Source: Micromonospora sp. WMMD1155
Lineage (GTDB): Bacteria; Actinomycetota; Actinomycetes; Mycobacteriales; Micromonosporaceae
DNA length: 64,000 bases
Assembly: GCF_029581275.1 (NCBI RefSeq)
Contig: NZ_CP120742.1
Span: 222,501-286,500 of the forward strand
Direction: 5' to 3'
Positions within the stretch are counted from its first letter, which is position 1; each line of letters starts with the position of its first letter. Position numbers and translations under genes: made by a program. A model generated the notes under the pieces. That model had not been told where the DNA came from, did not search any database, and saw only the letters and a program-made list of their open reading frames with translations. Positions 7,808-18,126 of the stretch are shown piece by piece.

Positions 7808-8275
7808 TCAGTGGTGGATGAGCCCGCCGACCGGAACGGGGCCGACGTGGCCCGTCGACGGAAGCGTCCGCTCCAGGGCGAGACCGATGTCGACCACCGC
7901 CGATCGGTGCAGGGACGCCACGTCCGGCAGCGGAGTCCAGACCGACTCGGCGGTCTCGCCGTTGGGCTCCGGCCGGAGCGTGCCGCCGACGACGCGGACA
8001 CGGTAGAAGACGCCGACATTCTGGTGCTCGATCCGCAACCATGCCTCCGCAGCCGGAATCACCCGCGAATCCACACCCAGCAGTCGCTCGACCACCGCCT
8101 CGTAACCGGTCTCCTCGGCGACCTCCCGGATCACCGCGTCGAACGGATCCTCCGCGTGCTCGACCTTGCCGCCGGGCAGGGTCCAGTGCCTCTCGCCCGC
8201 CGGTGTCACGTAGTGCACGAGCAGCACCCGATCGTCCTTGATGCATACGGCGTACGCCGCCAGCCGGAAACTCAC
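7808..8275 (-). CDS. NUDIX hydrolase
   Basis: Soluble 155-residue NUDIX-fold pyrophosphohydrolase. The NUDIX box is complete: GGKVEHAEDPFDAVIREVAEETGY at about residues 35-58 provides the GX5EX7REVXEEXG pattern with the metal-binding glutamates. The N-terminus (LAAYAVCIKDDRVLLVHY) is the first strand. Substrates of such stand-alone enzymes range from oxidised nucleotides to ADP-ribose and cannot be read from sequence. The GTG start at 8275 is preceded by purine-rich sequence. It lies between the BNR gene and a DNA glycosylase, all on the minus strand but separated by 70-130 bases. A role in nucleotide-pool sanitation is only an inference. Confidence 0.88.
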   Translation of the reverse strand: MSFRLAAYAVCIKDDRVLLVHYVTPAGERHWTLPGGKVEHAEDPFDAVIREVAEETGYEAVVERLLGVDSRVIPAAEAWLRIEHQNVGVFYRVRVVGGTLRPEPNGETAESVWTPLPDVASLHRSAVVDIGLALERTLPSTGHVGPVPVGGLIHH

Positions 8276-8344
8276 CAGGCACCTCCCGGCGGACCCTATC
8301 CCGGTGACCGTGGAGACCGGGTCCGAGTTTCGGCTCGATCGGGG

Positions 8345-8971
8345 CTACCCCCCGGCCGGTCTCGCGGTCCGACGGCGGGGCGTGTGCCGCCGGTAGCTGC
8401 TCACGGTGGCCTCGCCGGTGATCCAGAAACGCCACGGCACGTCGTGCGCGGCGGCCACGCCGACTCGCGGCCCGGCTGAGACGGCCGATCTCTCGACCGG
8501 CCTGGTCGGCGGCGTCAACAGCAGCGGCCCCTCGCCGTCGAGCACGGAGGTGCCGTTGGCCGACGCGCTGATCCCGAGCGCGACCACCAGCCGCGCGGGC
8601 CCACGGGCGAGGTCGCGATCGGGTACCTGGTCCCCCCGACGCTTTCGGGCGATGTCCAGGCCGTCGACGACCTCGCCGGCCCGTAGCAGGACGGCGGACG
8701 CCTCGCCCTCGCGACCGCACACGACGTTCAGACACCAGTGCACGCCGAACACGAAGTAGGTGTAGGCGTACCCAGCCGGACCGAACATCACCTGGGTGCG
8801 GGGCGTGGGGCCTCGATGGGCGTGCGAGGCAGGATCCTCCCCCGTGCCCGCGTACGCCTCCACCTCGGTCAGCCTGATCCGGACACCACCTGCCGTGATC
8901 TCCCAGCCGAGCAGGGTCCGCGCTGTCTCGGCGACGTCGCTGGCAGGGGCGGTCAGCCAGGGGTAATCCAT
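8345..8971 (-). CDS. 3-methyladenine DNA glycosylase (AAG/MPG family)
   Basis: Base-excision-repair enzyme of 208 residues that removes alkylated purines. Landmarks are ARTLLGWEI near the start, the catalytic segment RLTEVEAYAGTGEDPASHAHRG near residues 34-55 (catalytic Glu, then DPASHA), and the DNA-intercalating region MFGPAGYAYTYFVFGVHWCLNVV, all diagnostic of the Mpg fold. The start is taken as ATG 8971 (MDYPWL); the frame is open to 9034 through the divergent promoter region, which makes a longer start unlikely. The neighbouring NUDIX gene would fit a damage-control theme, but cotranscription is not shown. Confidence 0.9.
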   Translation of the reverse strand: MDYPWLTAPASDVAETARTLLGWEITAGGVRIRLTEVEAYAGTGEDPASHAHRGPTPRTQVMFGPAGYAYTYFVFGVHWCLNVVCGREGEASAVLLRAGEVVDGLDIARKRRGDQVPDRDLARGPARLVVALGISASANGTSVLDGEGPLLLTPPTRPVERSAVSAGPRVGVAAAHDVPWRFWITGEATVSSYRRHTPRRRTARPAGG

Positions 8972-9057
8972 CCTTGCAGGAAACCCCGCCTCCACCTCGA
9001 CCTGCAAGCCGAGGATGACTGACGGTGCGGCCATCCCCGTCGGCCAGCACCATCTTT

Positions 9058-9084
9058 CAACATTATGTTGACAACACTTTGTTG
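9058..9084. promoter_or_regulatory. double 13-bp inverted-repeat operator
   Basis: CAACATTATGTTG (9058-9070) and CAACACTTTGTTG (9072-9084) are two perfect 6/5-bp inverted repeats separated by one base, and so also a 14-bp-period direct repeat. A TTGACA hexamer (9068-9073) that could act as -35 is embedded across them. The site lies between the divergent glycosylase (start 8971) and the HTH regulator (start 9103), immediately upstream of the latter, and is AT-rich in a GC-rich context. Cooperative binding by two dimers is the natural reading. Confidence 0.6.
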
Positions 9085-9102
9085 GTGGTGTGTGCTCGGG
9101 AT

Positions 9103-9537
9103 ATGACGACGGACGATCCGTTCAGCGCGCCCCACCCGGCCCGCGCCCGCGCCCACCGCACCCACGAGGCACTCCAGCGGATCAGCGAACGGCACGCCGA
9201 CACCGACAGCCGGCGCGGACGCTGGGCCCACCCCTACGTGCTGGACCCCTGGGAGGCGGTGGCCCTGATCACCGCCCTCGCGGCGGGCGGAGCCGAGCGC
9301 GAACCGGCCGAGGAACCGGTCGACACCGCTGACCTCACCGCCGCGCTGACCCTGCTGCCACACGTCCGCGCCGAGCTGGACGCCCTGGAGGCCGGGCTGA
9401 TGACCCTGGCCCGCGACCGTGGGCTGACCTGGCAGGCGATCGCGTACGGGCTGGGGCTGGGCAGCGCGCAGGCGGCCCGGCAGCGCTACGAACGGGTCGC
9501 CGCCCGCTCGGCCGAGCCGGCCGAACCCACCCACTGA
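9103..9537 (+). CDS. small HTH DNA-binding protein (HSP18 regulator-like)
   Basis: A 144-residue soluble protein. The C-terminal part GLTWQAIAYGLGLGSAQAARQRYERV (about 106-131) reads as a helix-turn-helix in which the recognition helix carries AQAARQRYERV; the N-terminal 80 residues have no clear fold. Actinobacterial proteins with this ending are annotated as DNA-binding or HSP18 transcriptional regulators. The frame is open upstream to 9025, but that stretch contains the double operator, so the ATG at 9103 is chosen; it lacks a Shine-Dalgarno sequence and may be leaderless. Autoregulation through the 9058-9084 site is likely. No hsp20 gene is adjacent. Confidence 0.65.
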   Translation: MTTDDPFSAPHPARARAHRTHEALQRISERHADTDSRRGRWAHPYVLDPWEAVALITALAAGGAEREPAEEPVDTADLTAALTLLPHVRAELDALEAGLMTLARDRGLTWQAIAYGLGLGSAQAARQRYERVAARSAEPAEPTH

Positions 9538-9567
9538 CCGCACGGCACAGCCCTGGCGGATCGAGCG

Positions 9568-9670
9568 CGCCACATCGGCGACGTGGGGGTGTCGGGACGG
9601 CGAGACCGCGCCACATCGGCGACGTGGGGGGTGTCGGGACGGCGAGACCGCGCCACGTCGGCGATGTGGA
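9568..9670. repeat. 41/42-bp tandem repeat, 2.5 copies, each with a 17-bp near-palindrome
   Basis: Copies start at 9568, 9609 and 9651 (CGCCACATCGG..., the last as CGCCACGTCGG). Each holds CCACATC-GGC-GACGTGG or its mirror CCACGTC-GGC-GATGTGG, a 7-bp stem with a 3-base loop. The unit also contains GTGTCGGGACGGCGAGAC. It occupies the gap between the HTH regulator and the YjbR gene, so it may act as serial terminators or be an intergenic repeat element. Confidence 0.7.
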
Positions 9671-9764
9671 GTCGATCAAGCGGGCTGCGGCGGTGTGGCG
9701 GCGGCACGTCGCGTGCCGACCGGCGGCCCGGCGGGCAGACTGTGCGGACGACGAGGAGGCACCC

Positions 9765-10118
9765 ATGGAGCGCGCGGACATGCTGGCGTACTGCCTGGCG
9801 AAGCCGGGAGCATGGCTGGACCGGCCGTGGGAGGGCGACGAGGTGGTGAAGGTCGGCAGCCGGATCTTCGCGTTCCTCGGCAACGGTGCGGGTGAGCCGA
9901 CGGTCGGCGTCAAGTGCGGGCCGACCCGGGAGGTCGCCGACGAGTGGTTGCACCGGCACCCGGACGACGCCACGGTGATGGCCTACATCGGCCGGTCCGG
10001 GTGGAACACGCTGCGCCTGACCGGCGGGATCGACGCCGACGAGCTGACCGAGGCGGTCGACGGGTCGTACGACATGGTGGTCGCCAAGCTCCCGAAGCGG
10101 GAGCGGCCGACGGCCTGA
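9765..10118 (+). CDS. MmcQ/YjbR family protein
   Basis: A 117-residue protein of the MmcQ/YjbR fold. Landmarks are the N-terminal LAYCLAKPGAWLDRPWEGDEVVKVGSRIFAFLG segment, the KCGP strand near residue 52, and the GWNTLRLTGGID turn near 85, in the family order and at the usual length. The fold binds DNA in some members, but the cellular role is unknown. The ATG at 9765 follows GAGGAGG at 9753-9759. It ends convergent with argH, with a strong hairpin between them. Confidence in the family is high and in the function low. Confidence 0.85.
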   Translation: MERADMLAYCLAKPGAWLDRPWEGDEVVKVGSRIFAFLGNGAGEPTVGVKCGPTREVADEWLHRHPDDATVMAYIGRSGWNTLRLTGGIDADELTEAVDGSYDMVVAKLPKRERPTA

Positions 10119-10123
10119 ACCGA

Positions 10124-10156
10124 CCGCGGCGCCGGCGGAACCCGCCGACGCCGCGG
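10124..10156. terminator. hairpin between convergent yjbR-like gene and argH
   Basis: A 15-bp stem (10124-10138 with 10142-10156, one mismatch) with a 3-base loop fills the 43-base gap between the two convergent genes. It has no T-tract, which is common for high-GC actinomycete terminators, and could serve both strands. Confidence 0.55.
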
Positions 10157-10161
10157 CGAGG

Positions 10162-11628
10162 TCAGCGCGGTACGACCGACTCGGTGGCCCACTCCCGCCA
10201 GCCGGCCAGCCGGTCGGCGGCGGCGGCGAGCTGGTCGGCGACCGGGCCGGGGCCGGTCGAGCCCGGGGTGGTGCGGGCCGCCAGGGCCGAACGGACCGAG
10301 AGCACGTCGCGCACCGACGGGTCGAGGTGCCCGCTGATCGCGGCCAGGTCCTCGTCGGAGACGTCCTCCAGCTCGCACTCGCGGGCCGCGCAGAGCGCCA
10401 CCAAGCGGCCGGTGATCTCGTGCGCGTCACGGAACGGCACGTTGCGCCGGACCAGCCAGTCGGCGACCTCGGTGGCCAGGGAGAACCCGACCGGGGCGGC
10501 GGCGACGAGGCGGTCCACCCGGACCGACATCGTGGAGATCATCCCCGCCAGGGCGGGCAGCAGCAGCTCCAGGGTGTCGACGGCGTCGAAGGCGGGCTCC
10601 TTGTCCTCCTGCATGTCCCGGTCGTAGGTCATCGGCAGGCCCTTGAGCATGGTCAGGACGGTCACCAGGCCACCGACCAGCCGCCCGGACTTGCCCCGAG
10701 CCAGCTCCGCGATGTCCGCGTTCTTCTTCTGCGGCATGATCGACGAACCGGTGGCGAACGAGTCGTCCAGCTCCACCCAGCCGAACTCGTGCGACGTCCA
10801 GAGCACCACCTCCTCGCCGAGCCGGGACAGGTGCACCCCGATCATCGCGGTGGTGAAGAGGAACTCGGCGACGAAGTCCCGGTCGGCGACCGCGTCCATC
10901 GAGTTGGCGAACGACGTGCGGAAGCCCAGCTCCTTGGCCACCGCCACCGGGTCCAGGGGCAGCCCGGAACCGGCGAGGGCGCCCGCGCCGAGCGGGCTGA
11001 CGGCCGCCCGGTGGTCCCAGTCGCGCAGCCGCTCCAGGTCCCGCAACAGCGGCTGCACGTGGGCGAGCAACCAGTGCCCGAAGGTGACCGGCTGGGCGTG
11101 CTGCAGGTGGGTCATGCCGGGCGCGGCGGTGTCGATGTGCCGCTCGGCCTGCTCGACCAACGCCTCGGCCAGCTCGACCAGGCGACTGGCCACGCCCCGC
11201 GCGTGGTCGCGCAGGTAGAGCCGCAGGTCGGTGGCGACCTGGTCGTTGCGGGACCGGCCGGCGCGCAGCTTGCCGCCGAGGCTGCCGAGGCGCTCCAGCA
11301 GGCCCCGCTCCAACGCGGTGTGCACGTCCTCGTCGTCGATCGTCGGCCGGAACGCCCCGGAGGCGCACGCGGCCTCCAGGTCGTCCAACGCGGCCAGGAT
11401 CCGACCCAGCTCCTCCGGGTCGAGCAGGCCGGCGCCGGCGAGGACCCGGGCGTGCGCCCGGGAACCGGCGATGTCGTACGGGGCCAGGCGCCAGTCGAAC
11501 TGCACGCTCACCGACAGTCGGGCGAGCGCCTCGGCGGGACCGCCGGCGAACCGGCCACCCCACAGGCTCGTCCGGTTGGTGGCTGCGCTGTTCTCGGTCA
11601 GGCTCTTGTCGTCCACGTCGCCCATCAT
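10162..11628 (-). CDS. argH: argininosuccinate lyase
   Basis: Last enzyme of arginine synthesis, cleaving argininosuccinate to arginine and fumarate; a cytoplasmic homotetramer. The 488-residue protein has SLWGGRFAGGPAEALA near the start, SRNDQVATDLRLYL near 130, MTHLQHAQPVTFGHWL near 175 and the catalytic loop GSSIMPQKKNADI near 300 (the usual Pro after KKN is Ala here). Two adjacent ATGs (11628 and 11625) can start it; AAAGG supplied by the intercistronic repeat lies upstream. It follows argR in the operon. argG, normally next to it, is absent from this cluster and must be elsewhere. Confidence 0.97.
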   Translation of the reverse strand: MMGDVDDKSLTENSAATNRTSLWGGRFAGGPAEALARLSVSVQFDWRLAPYDIAGSRAHARVLAGAGLLDPEELGRILAALDDLEAACASGAFRPTIDDEDVHTALERGLLERLGSLGGKLRAGRSRNDQVATDLRLYLRDHARGVASRLVELAEALVEQAERHIDTAAPGMTHLQHAQPVTFGHWLLAHVQPLLRDLERLRDWDHRAAVSPLGAGALAGSGLPLDPVAVAKELGFRTSFANSMDAVADRDFVAEFLFTTAMIGVHLSRLGEEVVLWTSHEFGWVELDDSFATGSSIMPQKKNADIAELARGKSGRLVGGLVTVLTMLKGLPMTYDRDMQEDKEPAFDAVDTLELLLPALAGMISTMSVRVDRLVAAAPVGFSLATEVADWLVRRNVPFRDAHEITGRLVALCAARECELEDVSDEDLAAISGHLDPSVRDVLSVRSALAARTTPGSTGPGPVADQLAAAADRLAGWREWATESVVPR

Positions 11629-11639
11629 TTCTCGGCTTG

Positions 11640-11683
11640 CCTTTCGCTCGCGACTGCGGGGCGCACTCGCGGCGCTCGCTGGA

Positions 11684-11686
<3 letters not shown>
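11640..11686 (-). repeat. intercistronic repeat, degenerate copy (argR-argH)
   Basis: On the plus strand it begins CCTTTCGCTCGCGACTGCGG, matching the first 21 bases of the copies at 16440 and 63252, then diverges. On the coding strand it begins at the argR stop codon and ends with GAAAGG, 11 bases before the argH ATG. Confidence 0.6.
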
Positions 11687-14356
<2,670 letters not shown>

Positions 14357-14360
<4 letters not shown>

Positions 14361-15262
14361 GACACGACCATCCCGTCTCCCGGCACCACCATCGTCCCGA
14401 ACCCTTCCGAGGTGAACACCTCCAGCAACGTGGAGTGCGCCACCCGACCGTCGACGACGTGCGCGGCGGGCACTCCCCCGCGCACCGCCCGCAGACAGGC
14501 CTCCATCTTCGGCACCATCCCCGACTCCAGATCCGGTAGCAGCTTGGCCAGGTCGTCCGCGGTGATCTCGGAGACCAGGCTGGTGGTGTCCGGCCAGTCC
14601 GCGTACAGGCCGGCCACGTCGGTGAGCACGACCAGCTTGCGAGCCCGCAACGCGATCGCCAGCGCGGCGGCGGCCGTGTCCGCGTTGAGGTTGTGCAGCA
14701 CCCCGTCGACGTCCGGCGCCACCGTGGAGATCACCGAAATCCGACCGGCCTCGATCAGGTCCGTCACCGCCGACACGTCGACCGACTCGACGTCCCCGAC
14801 CTGACCGACGTCGACCGGCAACCCGTCCACGTACGCCGGGCGGCGCACCGCCGTGAACAACCGGGCGTCCTCGCCGGAGAGACCGACGGCATACGGGCCG
14901 TGCGAGTTGATCAACCCGACCAGCTCGCGGCCCACCTGCCCGACCAGCACCATCCGGACCACGTCCATCGCCTCGGCGGTCGTCACCCGCAGGCCACCCC
15001 GGAACTCACTGGCGATACCGAGCCGACCCAACATCGCGGAGATCTGCGGGCCGCCGCCGTGCACCACCACCGGCTTCAGACCGGCGTACCGCAGGAAGAC
15101 CATGTCCGCAGCGAACGCCCGCTGCAACTCCGGATCGGTCATCGCGTTGCCGCCGTACTTGACCACGACAGTGGAACCGGAGAAACGCGCCAGCCAGGGC
15201 AACGCCTCGATCAACGTCTCCGCCTTGGCCTGGACCCGGGCGAGATCAGTGCTGAGGCTCAT
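14357..15262 (-). CDS. argB: acetylglutamate kinase
   Basis: Phosphorylates N-acetylglutamate and is the usual arginine feedback target; cytoplasmic amino-acid-kinase fold, 301 residues. [12 protein letters not shown] near residue 33 is the nucleotide phosphate site, [15 protein letters not shown] near 67 binds substrate, and [30 protein letters not shown] near 192 is the ATP-binding part. The ATG overlaps the argJ stop as ATGA. The N-terminal helix before the kinase core (about 20 residues) is of the kind associated with arginine-sensitive hexameric enzymes, suggesting feedback inhibition. Confidence 0.97.
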
Positions 15263-16431
15263 GTCGAGTACGCCGAGTTCTCGTGCACGTACGCGTGGGA
15301 CAGATCGTTGGTCCAGATCGTCGCCGCCGCCGTACCCGCGTGCAGGTCGATCCGGATGGTCACGCCCCGCCCGGTCAGGTCCACCTTCGAACGGTCCTCG
15401 GCGCCCGCACCGCCCCGACACACCCACACCCCGTTGACCGCCACGTCCACCTCGTCCGCATCGAAGGCGGCCCGGGTGGTGCCGACGGCGGCGAGGATCC
15501 GACCCCAGTTCGGGTCGTTGCCGAACAGCGCGGTCTTGACCAGGTTGTTGCGCGCCACCGTACGGCCCACCTCGACCGCGTCGTCCTCGTCGGCGGCGTT
15601 CACCACCTCGATGGCGACCTCCTTGGTGGCGCCCTCGGCGTCTCCCACCAACTGCTGGGCCAGGTCGTGACAGGCCGCGGTGACCACGGCGGTCAACTCG
15701 GCCACCGTCGGCTCGATGCCGCTCGCACCGCTGGCCAACAGCAACACCGTGTCGTTCGTCGACATGCAGCCGTCGGAGTCGACCCGGTCGAAGGTGACCC
15801 GGGTCGCCGCGCGCAGCGCCTCGTCCAGCACCGCCGGCCCGGCCACCGCGTCGGTGGTGAGCACGCAGAGCATGGTCGCCATCCCGGGAGCGAGCATCCC
15901 GGAGCCCTTGGCCATGCCGCCGACCGTCCAACCGCTGCCCCGGGCCACTGTGGTCTTCGGCCGGGTGTCAGTGGTCATGATGGCCTCGGCGGCGGCCCCG
16001 CCACCGTCGCGGGACAAGCTCTTGATCGCCGACCGGACGCCGGGCAGCAGTTTCGGCATCGGCAGCCGCTCACCGATCAGGCCGGTCGAGCAGACCGCCA
16101 CCTCACCGGCACCGAGGATCAGCCGCGGGCTCACCGAGGTCAACTCGGCGGCGGCGTGCTCGGCGGTGGCATGGGTGTCCTGGAAACCGCCCGGGCCGGT
16201 GCAGGCGTTGGCGCCGCCGGAGTTGAGCACCACCGCGCGGACCACACCGCCCTGCACGACCTGCTGGCTCCACAGCACCGGCGCGGCCTTGACCCGGTTG
16301 GTCGTGAAGACACCGGCGACACCGGCGTCCGGACCGTCGTTGACCACCAGCGCGACGTCCGCGCCGCCGCTGGCCTTGAGCCCGGCGGCCACACCAGCCG
16401 CCCGGAACCCCCGAGGGGTGGTGACGCTCAC
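15259..16431 (-). CDS. argJ: bifunctional ornithine acetyltransferase/N-acetylglutamate synthase
   Basis: Transfers the acetyl group of N-acetylornithine to glutamate, recycling it, and can also make acetylglutamate from acetyl-CoA. The 390-residue precursor self-cleaves before a catalytic Thr; here the site is APGMATML with Ala185-Thr186 in the conserved position. The N-terminal [12 protein letters not shown] and the C-terminal [16 protein letters not shown] are also conserved. The GTG start at 16431 is preceded at 8 bases by GAAAGG supplied by the intercistronic repeat. The presence of argJ means the cyclic acetyl pathway is used, consistent with no argE here. Confidence 0.97.
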   Translation of the reverse strand: MSVTTPRGFRAAGVAAGLKASGGADVALVVNDGPDAGVAGVFTTNRVKAAPVLWSQQVVQGGVVRAVVLNSGGANACTGPGGFQDTHATAEHAAAELTSVSPRLILGAGEVAVCSTGLIGERLPMPKLLPGVRSAIKSLSRDGGGAAAEAIMTTDTRPKTTVARGSGWTVGGMAKGSGMLAPGMATMLCVLTTDAVAGPAVLDEALRAATRVTFDRVDSDGCMSTNDTVLLLASGASGIEPTVAELTAVVTAACHDLAQQLVGDAEGATKEVAIEVVNAADEDDAVEVGRTVARNNLVKTALFGNDPNWGRILAAVGTTRAAFDADEVDVAVNGVWVCRGGAGAEDRSKVDLTGRGVTIRIDLHAGTAAATIWTNDLSHAYVHENSAYST

Positions 16432-16439
16432 GGCGCCTG

Positions 16440-16489
16440 CCTTTCGTCCACGACGGCGGGGCTCCGCCGCGCCGCACTGCTCGCGCTCA
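16440..16489 (-). repeat. intercistronic repeat, full copy (argC-argJ)
   Basis: A 50-bp element matching the 63252-63301 copy at 43 of 50 positions. On the coding strand it starts with the argC stop (TGAGCGCGAG) and ends with GAAAGG, 8 bases before the argJ GTG. Its interior (GGCGCGGCGGAGCCCCGCC) can fold weakly. Confidence 0.75.
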
Positions 16490-17488
16490 CGGGCTGACTC
16501 CCCAGATCGACAGGCCCGTCGTCTCCGGCAGGCCGAGCATGAGGTTGGCGTTCTGCACTGCCTGACCGGCGGCGCCCTTGCCCAGGTTGTCCAGCGCGCT
16601 GAGCACGATCAGCCGCCCCGAGTCGACGTCGACGGTGGCCTGCAGGTGACACGAGTTGGAGCCCATCGTGGCCGCCGTGTGCGGCCAGCGACCCTCCGGC
16701 AGCACGTGCACGAACGGCGCGTCCGCGTACGCCCGCGTCAGCACCTCCTGCGGGTCGACGCCGCGCGCCGGCACCGCCGTGACGGTGGCCAGGATGCCGC
16801 GCGGCATCGGCGCCAGGACCGGGGTGAACGACAGCCCGGTCGCCCCGGTCGCCTGCTTGATCTCCGGTACGTGCTGGTGGGTGCCGACCCGGTACGGCGA
16901 CAGGTCGCCCATGACCTCGCTGGCCAGCAGGTGCGCCTTGGCCGCCCGGCCCGCGCCGGAGGTGCCGGAGGCGGCGACCACCACCACGTCGGCCGGGTCG
17001 GCCGCGCCGTCGGCGATCAGCGGCGCGAGCGCCAGGGTGATCGCTGCGGCGTAGCAGCCGGTGTTGGCCACCCGGGTGGAGCCGGCGATCAGCTCCCGCT
17101 GACCGGGCAGCTCGGGCAGGCCGTAGGTCCACTGCCCGGCGTGCGTGCCGCCGTAGTACTGCGCCCAGGCGTACGGGTCGGCCAGCCGGTGATCCGCGCC
17201 CAGATCGACGATGCGCACCTCGGCCGGCAACTGCGCGGCGAGGGCCGCCGACTCGCCGTGCGGCAGGGCCAGGAAGACCAGGTCAGCGTCGGCCAGCGTG
17301 GCGGGGTCGGTCGTGCCGAGCACCAGGTCGAGACCGGTGAGCTGGGGGTGCACCGCGTCGACGCGGTGCCCGGCCTGACTGTGGGCAGTGGCTGCGACCA
17401 GCTCGAACTCCGGGTGCCCGGCGACCAGACGCAGCAACTCACCCCCGGCGTAGCCGCTCGCACCGGCGACCGCGACTCGAATCCCCAT
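16487..17488 (-). CDS. argC: N-acetyl-gamma-glutamyl-phosphate reductase
   Basis: NADPH-dependent reductase, first gene of the arginine operon. The 333-residue protein begins with the Rossmann motif VAVAGASGYAGGELLRLV; the catalytic Cys is in RVANTGCYAAAITLAL near residue 145 (the more common sequence is NPGCY). YGLPEL and the SNSCHLQATVDV segment near 285 follow family order. The ATG at 17488 is chosen because GGAGG lies 5 bases upstream; a GTG at 17494 would overlap that site. A promoter and ARG-box-like palindromes lie directly upstream. Confidence 0.96.
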   Translation of the reverse strand: MGIRVAVAGASGYAGGELLRLVAGHPEFELVAATAHSQAGHRVDAVHPQLTGLDLVLGTTDPATLADADLVFLALPHGESAALAAQLPAEVRIVDLGADHRLADPYAWAQYYGGTHAGQWTYGLPELPGQRELIAGSTRVANTGCYAAAITLALAPLIADGAADPADVVVVAASGTSGAGRAAKAHLLASEVMGDLSPYRVGTHQHVPEIKQATGATGLSFTPVLAPMPRGILATVTAVPARGVDPQEVLTRAYADAPFVHVLPEGRWPHTAATMGSNSCHLQATVDVDSGRLIVLSALDNLGKGAAGQAVQNANLMLGLPETTGLSIWGVSP

Positions 17489-17498
17489 ACCCACCTCC

Positions 17499-17510
17499 GC
17501 ATGACTATGC
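17499..17510. promoter_or_regulatory. ARG-box-like palindrome at the argC transcription start
   Basis: GCAT-GACT-ATGC is a perfect 4-4-4 palindrome placed between the predicted -10 element and the argC Shine-Dalgarno sequence. It matches the TGCAT-N4-ATGCA core expected of actinobacterial ArgR sites. Occupancy would block initiation. Confidence 0.55.
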
Positions 17511-17515
17511 AGAGA

Positions 17516-17544
17516 AGATTAACAAGGACGACTCACGAGTGCAA
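17516..17544 (-). promoter_or_regulatory. sigma70-like promoter of the arg operon
   Basis: On the minus strand TTGCAC (17544-17539), a 17-base spacer and TAATCT (17521-17516) form a vegetative-type promoter. The start would fall near 17509, about 20 bases before argC, inside the first ARG-box-like palindrome. Confidence 0.6.
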
Positions 17545-17547
17545 GTT

Positions 17548-17573
17548 CATGCAGCCTACTGCATGCTAATGAA
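17548..17573. promoter_or_regulatory. upstream ARG-box-like palindromes
   Basis: CATGCAGCCTACTGCATG (17548-17565) is a perfect 7-4-7 inverted repeat, overlapped by TGCAT-GCTA-ATGAA (17560-17573), a second near-palindrome with the ARG-box core. They lie just upstream of the -35 hexamer, so with 17499-17510 they bracket the promoter as expected for a hexameric ArgR. Confidence 0.5.
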
Positions 17574-17577
17574 TAAC

Positions 17578-17628
17578 TCAGCTGCACCGTGATACGTCCC
17601 CGATCCCGGCCAGCGGGAAGCCGTTCAT
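17578..17628 (-). CDS. possible 16-residue peptide (MNGFPLAGIGDVSRCS)
   Basis: A very short open frame with an ATG at 17628 preceded by a perfect GAGGAGG (17636-17642) at 7 bases. It ends just upstream of the arg promoter region, so it cannot be a leader of argC from that promoter. It may be a true micropeptide or, more likely, the 5' end of a decayed gene. No homology was recognised. Confidence 0.2.
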   Translation of the reverse strand: MNGFPLAGIGDVSRCS

Positions 17629-18126
17629 GCTTCTGCCTCCTCGGCACCAATCGAGATCGCGGTTACAAGTAGCGGCGCGCCGCAGGTCGCTTCCACCGTG
17701 GGACCGGCCGAGACCAGACCAGCTTCTCGCGGATGAACTGCCCGACGCGGACCATGACTTCAGCGTCGACTTCGCGATCACGCCGAACGAGGTAGTGGTT
17801 TGCAGACCCGAACGGGGACGGCCGTCCGGCATCATCAGATCAAACCATCGCCACGATCAGCTCGGCCGTATCCCCGTACTGCGCACCTAAAGACGGCAGG
17901 ACACCGGCTCGTGTAGCTCAAAGTCGATGACAGGGGCGACCGCGGGACCCGAACCCAACCCGCGGATCAGGAGCAGATGGCGGTGGCCACACGTACGGCG
18001 GTCATTGGCAGAGGTGGGTTGGCGAGAATCCGGCGGACCATGGCATTTTCGCCTCTCGTCCCCGGTGGGGCACCTTTCTAGGCTCCTTCCCGACAGACTT
18101 TCCGCGAACGTGAACGGGGCTGGATC
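17581..18126. other. gene-poor stretch, probably decayed sequence
   Basis: No long conserved frame is visible. On the minus strand a short frame at 17663-17755 reads MVRVGQFIREKLVW then SRPVPRWKRPAARRYL, which looks protein-like but is only 30 residues and lacks a good ribosome site. The tRNA-like remnant at 17934-17973 is the other recognisable item. The last 60 bases lead into the DUF6010 gene and include a CCCC-GGT-GGGG hairpin near 18060. Confidence 0.4.
17934..17973 (-). other. tRNA 3'-half-like remnant (left copy)
   Basis: On the minus strand it reads CTCCTGATCCGCGGGTT then GGGTTCGGGTCCCGCGG, i.e. an anticodon-loop-like start, variable region and a TTCGGGT T-loop closed by GGG/CCC. No matching 5' half (D-arm, 5' acceptor) lies upstream, so it is not a functional tRNA. 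It aligns with the remnant at 19629-19669, sharing AACCCGCGGATCA and nearly all of the T-arm. Confidence 0.5.

Noticed and set aside
9568..9670. CRISPR array
   Set aside because: The copies are contiguous without spacers, only 2.5 in number, and there are no cas genes.
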